Part shown: positions 58,581-64,000 of the stretch, piece after piece
How positions within the stretch are numbered: the stretch's first letter is position 1
Layout of the letters: each line of letters opens with the position of its first letter
From: Anaeramoeba flamelloides
Taxonomy: Eukaryota; Metamonada; Anaeramoebidae
Direction: 5' to 3'
DNA: 64,000 bases
Assembly (NCBI GenBank): GCA_027625915.1
Contig: JANTQA010000040.1
Coordinates: forward strand, 1 to 64,000
Notes under the pieces: generated by a model
Seen by the model: the letters and a program-made list of their open reading frames with translations, nothing else
Told to the model about the DNA's origin: nothing
Databases searched by the model: none
Made by a program: the position numbers and the translations under genes

Positions 58581-61500
58581 TTATGCAATAAAAATTTTCA
58601 TTATTGATTTGATCTCATTTCTACAGATTGGGCATTTGCCAGATTTTTCTTGTATTTCTAAAGCGCACTTATCGCATGAACATAAATGCCTACATGGCAA
58701 AAATACTGTATCAACTTTTTTATCCATGCAAATTTTACAAATAATTTCGGTTTCTTCAGTTTGTTTTGATTTTTCTAATTCCTTTTTTTTTTTGTTTGGT
58801 TTCTTTTTTGGTTTTAATTGTAAAATTTTTTTAATAATTAAATCCTCCCTTCCCTTTTCTTTTTCCATTTCCCTTCCTTTTTCTTTTTTTATTGGTTTCT
58901 CTAAATAGTCAAAAAAATGATTATTTCCATTATCATTTTGCTTTTCTTTCTCTTTCTCTTTCTCTTTCTCATCCTCATCCTCCTCATCCTTTTCTCTTTC
59001 TTGTTCTATATTGATGTTGATCTGTCGAAATTCAGAATTTTGATTTTTTTGTTTATTCAAGTTTTTTTGTATATTATTTTCTGTATAATATATTTGGTTC
59101 CAATTTGGTGTTTGGTTTTGTCGTTGCTGTTGTTGGTTGTCCATTATTCCATTAATTAATTTTGGTTGGTAGAAATTTTCAAAAGGAATATTTTTCTCAT
59201 TTGTATGACGTAATTGGGTTTTATTTTGATCTGTTGAAGGATTTTTATCCATATCCCCAAAGAAATTTAATTGATCAAATGGATCTGGATTCTTTTGAAA
59301 AGTAGTAAAATCTACAATTTGTGAAATGTTTTGATTTTGTGGCTGTGGTAGCATTTGTGTTTTTTTGGTTTTTTTTTTTAATTTGTTGTTTTGAGAAATA
59401 TTTGCTGGCATTTCAAATAAATTGTATGGATCAAAAATTTGATTCGATGTTTGAAATGTTTCCATTTTTTCAGGATTTTTATTTATCATAAAAATTGAAT
59501 TTAAATCAAAATTTTGATCATTCTTCCCAATTAAATTTATTTGGTTGTTCCAATTCCATTTTTTTTTTGTTGTTTCTGGGGGTGTTTTTTGAATTTCCGT
59601 TTCCATTTTATTATCGTGAAATATTAAAGACAACAAAAGATTATTTTGTTTTTTATTCTTATTTTGGAATTCACTTTCTATTCCCTGCCCATCCCCATCA
59701 TCATCATCATCATCTTTTTCTTTATCATCATCAGTTGTATATCCATCGTCATCTTCTTCGTGTTTTTGATTTTCATTTAGATCTTGTATATAATCTGAAA
59801 ATAAATCTGTTAGATTTATATTTTTCTTTTTGCTCTCTTTTTCTTCTTTTATTGCAGTTTCTAGATCACCTAAAATTTGTTCATTTTCATAATAATTTTG
59901 ATTTCCTTTCTCTTTATCTTTTTCTGATATGTTTTTTTTACAATCATTTTCTAAAGAATCTAAAAATTGATCAATTCCATTAATATTTTGCTTTTCTTTT
60001 TCTTTTTCTTTTTCTTTTTCTTTTTCTTTTTCTTTTTCTTTTTCTTTTTCTTTTTCTTTTTCTTTTTCTTTTTCTTTTTCCTTTTCTTTTTCTTCCCTTT
60101 CTTTTTCTTTTTCCTTTTCTTCTTTTATTGAAAATTTTATCTCATTAAAAAACTCATGAATTTCTTCATTTAAAAATTTATCTATTCCATTTATATTTTT
60201 TTGTTTCTTTTCCTTTTCATTTTCTTCTTTTTCATTTTTTTTTTTACAATCATTTTCTAAAGAATCTAAAAATTGATCAATTCCATTAATATTTTGCTTT
60301 TCTTTCTCTTTCTCTTTCTCTTTCTCTTTTTCTGATATGTTTTCTTGTTTACAATTATTTTCTAAATCATTTAAAAAATTATCTATTCCATTTATATTTT
60401 TTTGTTTTTTTTCCGTTTCCTTTTCCTTTTCTTCTTTTACTGAAGTTTCTACCATATTAAAAAATTGAGAAATTTCATCATTATTTGTAATTTCATAATC
60501 ATTTTGCTTGTATTTCTCTTTCTCTTTCTCTTTCTCTTTCTCTTTCTCTCTTTCTGATATGTTTTCTTGTTTATAATTATTTTCCAAACCATTTAAAAAT
60601 TGATCGATCCCATGTATATTTTCTTTCCCATTTTCATGCTCTGAATTATGATCGGTTTGTTTGCAAAGTGTATTTGTTGGTATTATTAACCCATCAGAAT
60701 CCAAATTTAAGGCTAAAGTGGTATTATTTTTCGAATTATTGACAGGTTTTCTAATCCCCTTTTCTGAATGTGTTCCTAGAAATGTTTGTGTATCAAAACA
60801 TTTTTTTTGCGATTTACTTTGATTATGTATCTTATTCTTATTTATATATGGACTAGAATTTTGTTCGTTCTTGTCAGGACAATTCGGAGATTTTGAGAAT
60901 TTTAAATCAAATAAGGATAATAGCTCATCATCATTATCTTCAAGGACATCGTTAGTGCCGTCGTCGTCGTCGTCGTCGTCGTCACTGTAATAGTCCTTGT
61001 CGTCTCCATTATAGATATTCTCATTTTCATCATCGTCATCACCATAATAATATTGCTGCTTCTTTTCTTCTTTTATTAGGATATTATTAATTGTAGGTTT
61101 GTTCTGTTCATTAAAACTGCAATTCTGGAAATCGAAGTTATTTTTTTCATTTCGGCTGGCCTTTAAACGATTACAATTTGGTGACTGAAGGCTCGTCCGA
61201 GACTTTTTCTTAGTTCTGTCTGTATTCAACATTTCGTCTTTGTGTAAAAATTTTTTAAATACGGACTGCTTTGGGGAAAGGATCGGTGCAGTTTCTGTGA
61301 TACAGTTTACTGTAAACGAGGTTGTTGTACTTGTTCGGGTTGTTGTTGTCAATAACGAGGATCTTGACGACGAAGAGTCTATGGATTGAAACATTGGAGA
61401 CAGTGTTGTTGCAGTGGTTGTTGTCGTTGTCATCATCGTTTTGTCGAGAGGAAGCTTTTCGTTATTCAGGAAGGAATAAATATAATTTGGTTTCTGATCT

Positions 61501-62003
61501 TTGGTTTGCGTTCCTTGTGAGGAAGAGTGGCTATTTGTTTTTATTTTTTTGAAAAATATTTTTGAGACGTTCTCCCTCGACACTAGCCCCCTCCTCTCTT
61601 TCAATTGGCACTGAATAAAATCAACACCTTCAGAAATTACTTCAATTTTATCACCTGATTGATAATTTAGCATTTTGTTGTCGTTGGAATAATAATTACA
61701 AATCGCCAAGCAATACTGCTTTGCCAAACAGACCTGAACATTTGTTCTTTGGATCGAATGGCAAATCGATTTTGTATTCAAAACTAACCAGGTGGTAACT
61801 TCAGGTTGGCCGATGATTTTAAAAAGATCACCTTTGAAATAAGAAAAATAGGGATTGATCGGATTGGTGTAAGCCTTAATTGCTTGGCAAAATTTTGGAA
61901 TATTTGCCATTTTGCTTTGTGGTATGCTTGTGGATCTGCTTGAAATGGGTGTTTGTCCTTTATTTGTTGTGGGTTTTGTTTTTGGTTTCAAAAAGTCAAT
62001 CAA
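58581..62003 (-). CDS. Double-SH3, KEKE-repeat, C-terminal RING protein (putative E3 ubiquitin ligase)
   Basis: Single exon, 1,140 aa (ATG 62003; a second ATG at codon 32 just precedes SH3-1). Two SH3-like domains: residues about 37-93 (AIKAYTNPINPYFSYFKGDL ... TWLVLN) and about 97-153 (YCLAICNYYSNDNKMLNYQS, GDKIEVI ... RRGLVSRENVSKI). A long disordered middle has a poly-Asp run near 340, at least four copies of a motif NGIDxFLxxLENxxK separated by (KE)n tracts, and acidic patches. The last 54 residues form a C3HC4 RING: CKICMDKKVDTVFLPCRHLC, CDKC, CPICRNEI, of the MUL1/RNF34 type. Expected role: an E2-recruiting ligase directed by SH3 contacts to proline-rich partners. No direct homologue recognised. 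Confidence 0.8.
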   Translation of the reverse strand: MIDFLKPKTKPTTNKGQTPISSRSTSIPQSKMANIPKFCQAIKAYTNPINPYFSYFKGDLFKIIGQPEVTTWLVLNTKSICHSIQRTNVQVCLAKQYCLAICNYYSNDNKMLNYQSGDKIEVISEGVDFIQCQLKERRGLVSRENVSKIFFKKIKTNSHSSSQGTQTKDQKPNYIYSFLNNEKLPLDKTMMTTTTTTATTLSPMFQSIDSSSSRSSLLTTTTRTSTTTSFTVNCITETAPILSPKQSVFKKFLHKDEMLNTDRTKKKSRTSLQSPNCNRLKASRNEKNNFDFQNCSFNEQNKPTINNILIKEEKKQQYYYGDDDDENENIYNGDDKDYYSDDDDDDDDGTNDVLEDNDDELLSLFDLKFSKSPNCPDKNEQNSSPYINKNKIHNQSKSQKKCFDTQTFLGTHSEKGIRKPVNNSKNNTTLALNLDSDGLIIPTNTLCKQTDHNSEHENGKENIHGIDQFLNGLENNYKQENISEREKEKEKEKEKEKYKQNDYEITNNDEISQFFNMVETSVKEEKEKETEKKQKNINGIDNFLNDLENNCKQENISEKEKEKEKEKEKQNINGIDQFLDSLENDCKKKNEKEENEKEKKQKNINGIDKFLNEEIHEFFNEIKFSIKEEKEKEKEREEKEKEKEKEKEKEKEKEKEKEKEKEKEKEKEKEKQNINGIDQFLDSLENDCKKNISEKDKEKGNQNYYENEQILGDLETAIKEEKESKKKNINLTDLFSDYIQDLNENQKHEEDDDGYTTDDDKEKDDDDDDGDGQGIESEFQNKNKKQNNLLLSLIFHDNKMETEIQKTPPETTKKKWNWNNQINLIGKNDQNFDLNSIFMINKNPEKMETFQTSNQIFDPYNLFEMPANISQNNKLKKKTKKTQMLPQPQNQNISQIVDFTTFQKNPDPFDQLNFFGDMDKNPSTDQNKTQLRHTNEKNIPFENFYQPKLINGIMDNQQQQRQNQTPNWNQIYYTENNIQKNLNKQKNQNSEFRQININIEQEREKDEEDEDEKEKEKEKEKQNDNGNNHFFDYLEKPIKKEKGREMEKEKGREDLIIKKILQLKPKKKPNKKKKELEKSKQTEETEIICKICMDKKVDTVFLPCRHLCSCDKCALEIQEKSGKCPICRNEIKSIMKIFIA
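59985..60125. repeat. TTTTTC hexanucleotide coding microsatellite
   Basis: A run of TTTTTC/TTTTCC units inside the SH3-RING gene, encoding the longest (KE)n tract. Shorter relatives lie near 60305, 60515 and 58945. Slippage in this tract would change the protein length in steps of two residues without breaking the frame. Confidence 0.92.
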
Positions 62004-64000
62004 AATTTTGGTGCGTGATCAATTTTTGAAAGCGTTGTGTCGGATTTCTGTTCAAAAGCGATTTGAAAAAAAAAATTAAAATAAAAACAAAACTTTTTCG
62101 TTGGAATAAAAGTCACTTTTGTTGAGAGAGAGTACACTTACAATAAAAACTAAAAATTATTTATTCGATTTGATTTTTTTTTATTCAGAAAATAAAAAAA
62201 AACTCAAATTAAAAAAGAGTGAAAAATGAAATTGTTACAAGGAATTTTCTTATTAAACGACTATTCCCTTTTAACGAAAACCAATATTTTTTGTGCGTAA
62301 AACTTTACCCGAAGATTTTTCTGAGAAAAATCAAAACTTTCTTCTTTTGACCAAAACTTTTATTTTATTTACCATCTTAAAATAATATTTTCTATTGAAA
62401 TGAAAAGAAAATCCTCTATTATTGTCCAAATTCTGTCTTCTTCAACTTTCTTATATCCCTGGATTGTGTCTGGCTCTTTTACTGTTGACATGTAAAATAA
62501 TCTATTTTGATTTTAAATTTTATCATTCCTGAACCTATAATCAGTGAATTTTTCAAAAAAAAAGAGGATTAGTCTTGGTCAAAATCTATTTTTATTAGAA
62601 TAGTAGATTTCACACCACACTAAAAAAATTATTGTTTTTCTGTTTCAAGTTTTAAAAATCAATTCAGTTTCATGATCTATTTTCATTTAAAATTAAATCT
62701 GATAGAAAAATATTTTTCTGATGAGATAGTTTATTTAATTGTTATTATTTCTAATTCTCTGTCGTGTGACAGAACAATTATTTTATCATCTCTAAAAACA
62801 ATAATTTTAATTTTCATTTAGTAGATCTGTCAAATGTTAGGCATAACAAAATACAAATAATTCAAGAAACAAAGATATTTCTAATTAAACATTAATTTAA
62901 ATATTTTTCATAAATATCAATTTTTTGGATTACCTGTCCAAAAGTTGTGACTCAAATACAAGATTTTGTCTAAAAATAGATATACCTGAGAATATTAGAA
63001 AAAATATTTAACATAAAATATTGTCAAGGTTTCAATTAATTTGGCTGATTGACGGCTAAAAGTTTTTCAAGTCGTGAATTTAGCTACCCAGTTTTAAAAA
63101 GTTTGACTAAAACTTTATCAAAATTTTAGTCCAGAATTTTTGAAAACAGCACTTTTGATGAACAGAACAAATAAATTACTCTTGAAACAATTTTAACAGG
63201 TTTTAATTCTTTTCTTTTCTTAATTATTTTTTTTTTTTTAATAATTCTGTGCGAAAAAAACTCTTTAAGGACAAAGTGCCGGATTTACGGATTTGTACTA
63301 AAAACTTTTGGTTCAATTCCATTTCAATCTTGAAGTTAGGATCTTTAAAATATTCTCCCATTTGGATCAAAAAAAACATTTTATGTCATTTTTGTTTTAT
63401 GAAAAAGAAATTTTGAGTTACGTAAACTTGAACACTTTGTAAGGAACATGTTAAATGAAAAAAAAAAAAAATAATCACGATTTTTTAATATTAAAAATAC
63501 TCTCAATAAACAACTTTAAATCTAAATGATTGTCTAGTCAATGATTTTTGATCATCGAGTTACTTTGAATGTTTAAATTGTCCCCACAAATAATATAAGA
63601 GTTCCTGCCCAATGTGAAAATTTAAAAGACATAGAAATTGGTTGTCTATTATAAAATTGTATTTTTTTAAAAATAGCAAATTCAATTTCAATTTTAAGAT
63701 AAAATTTTCAACTTCTCCAACTTCATTTGAGTCATTTTTTTGAACACTTATCCAAAAAATGTGTGTCCAAGTGCTATAATCTCTGTTTCAAAATATAATC
63801 TGTGCCTTTTTTCTTGTTGTTCCAAGGCAACATCCAATTCGCTACCCAATAGTATACCTACGTTAAAATCGATTTTGAAAGTAAAGGAATGAATATTTTC
63901 AGTAAAATTTAAATTGGGATGGCAATTAGTTGAAAATTTTTCATAATATTCTCAATTTTTATGATATTTTTTGTTTTTTGATAATAAAAATTCTTTTTAA
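62004..64000. other. Right-hand intergenic region
   Basis: Upstream of the SH3-RING gene. AT-rich with no convincing gene or RNA. A family F repeat starts at about 63785 and runs to the end of the window. Confidence 0.55.
63785..64000 (+). repeat. Dispersed repeat family F, copy 2 (cut by the window end)
   Basis: Aligns with 52305-52530 in the same orientation; may continue past the window. Confidence 0.6.

Overview
The window looks like one end of a eukaryotic chromosome from an AT-rich, free-living protist. It opens with about 3.6 kb of telomere-type 5-bp repeats written C-strand first, as expected at a left chromosome end, and then passes abruptly into very AT-rich single-copy DNA. Proteins are Asn/Lys-rich with long N, D, KE and EEEY tracts. 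Introns are GT-AG and fall into tiny (about 40-100 nt) and very long (1.6-3.8 kb) classes. An Anaeramoeba-like amoeboflagellate is my best guess from this style (AT bias, KEKE and poly-N tracts, SH3/RING mosaics), but nothing here proves the taxon.

Layout: 1-3642 telomere. 3997-4849 first subtelomeric gene, unrecognised and with an unresolved 3' end. 8434-19152 (+) a Furry/Mor2/PAG1/Tao3 homologue of about 2,928 aa, split in the assembly by a one-base frame change in a poly-A run. 20752-25447 (-) a Stealth-family (GNPTAB-like) phosphotransferase in two exons. 25448-29812 a gene-poor stretch with a decayed LINE. 29813-38916 (-) an HPS1 (BLOC-3) homologue in four exons whose splice phases all agree. 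43194-50506 (+) a HAP2/GCS1-like gamete fusogen in two exons. 54055-54618 (+) an MBF1-type coactivator with an acidic N-terminal repeat. 58581-62003 (-) a protein with two SH3 domains, KE-rich repeats and a C-terminal RING. The remainder is AT-rich intergenic or intronic DNA packed with non-autonomous DNA transposons, fold-back elements and dispersed repeats.

The genes are not an operon-like system. Two concern lysosomes: GNPTAB-type tagging of lysosomal enzymes, and BLOC-3, the Rab32/38 exchange factor of lysosome-related organelles. Furry organises polarity with NDR kinases. HAP2 implies a sexual or gamete-fusion stage. The most notable points are the HAP2 and HPS1 genes, which only appear when exons are joined across 1.7-3.8 kb introns, and the outer 3.47 kb (CCTGG)n array, which matches the known nanopore base-calling error at telomeres.
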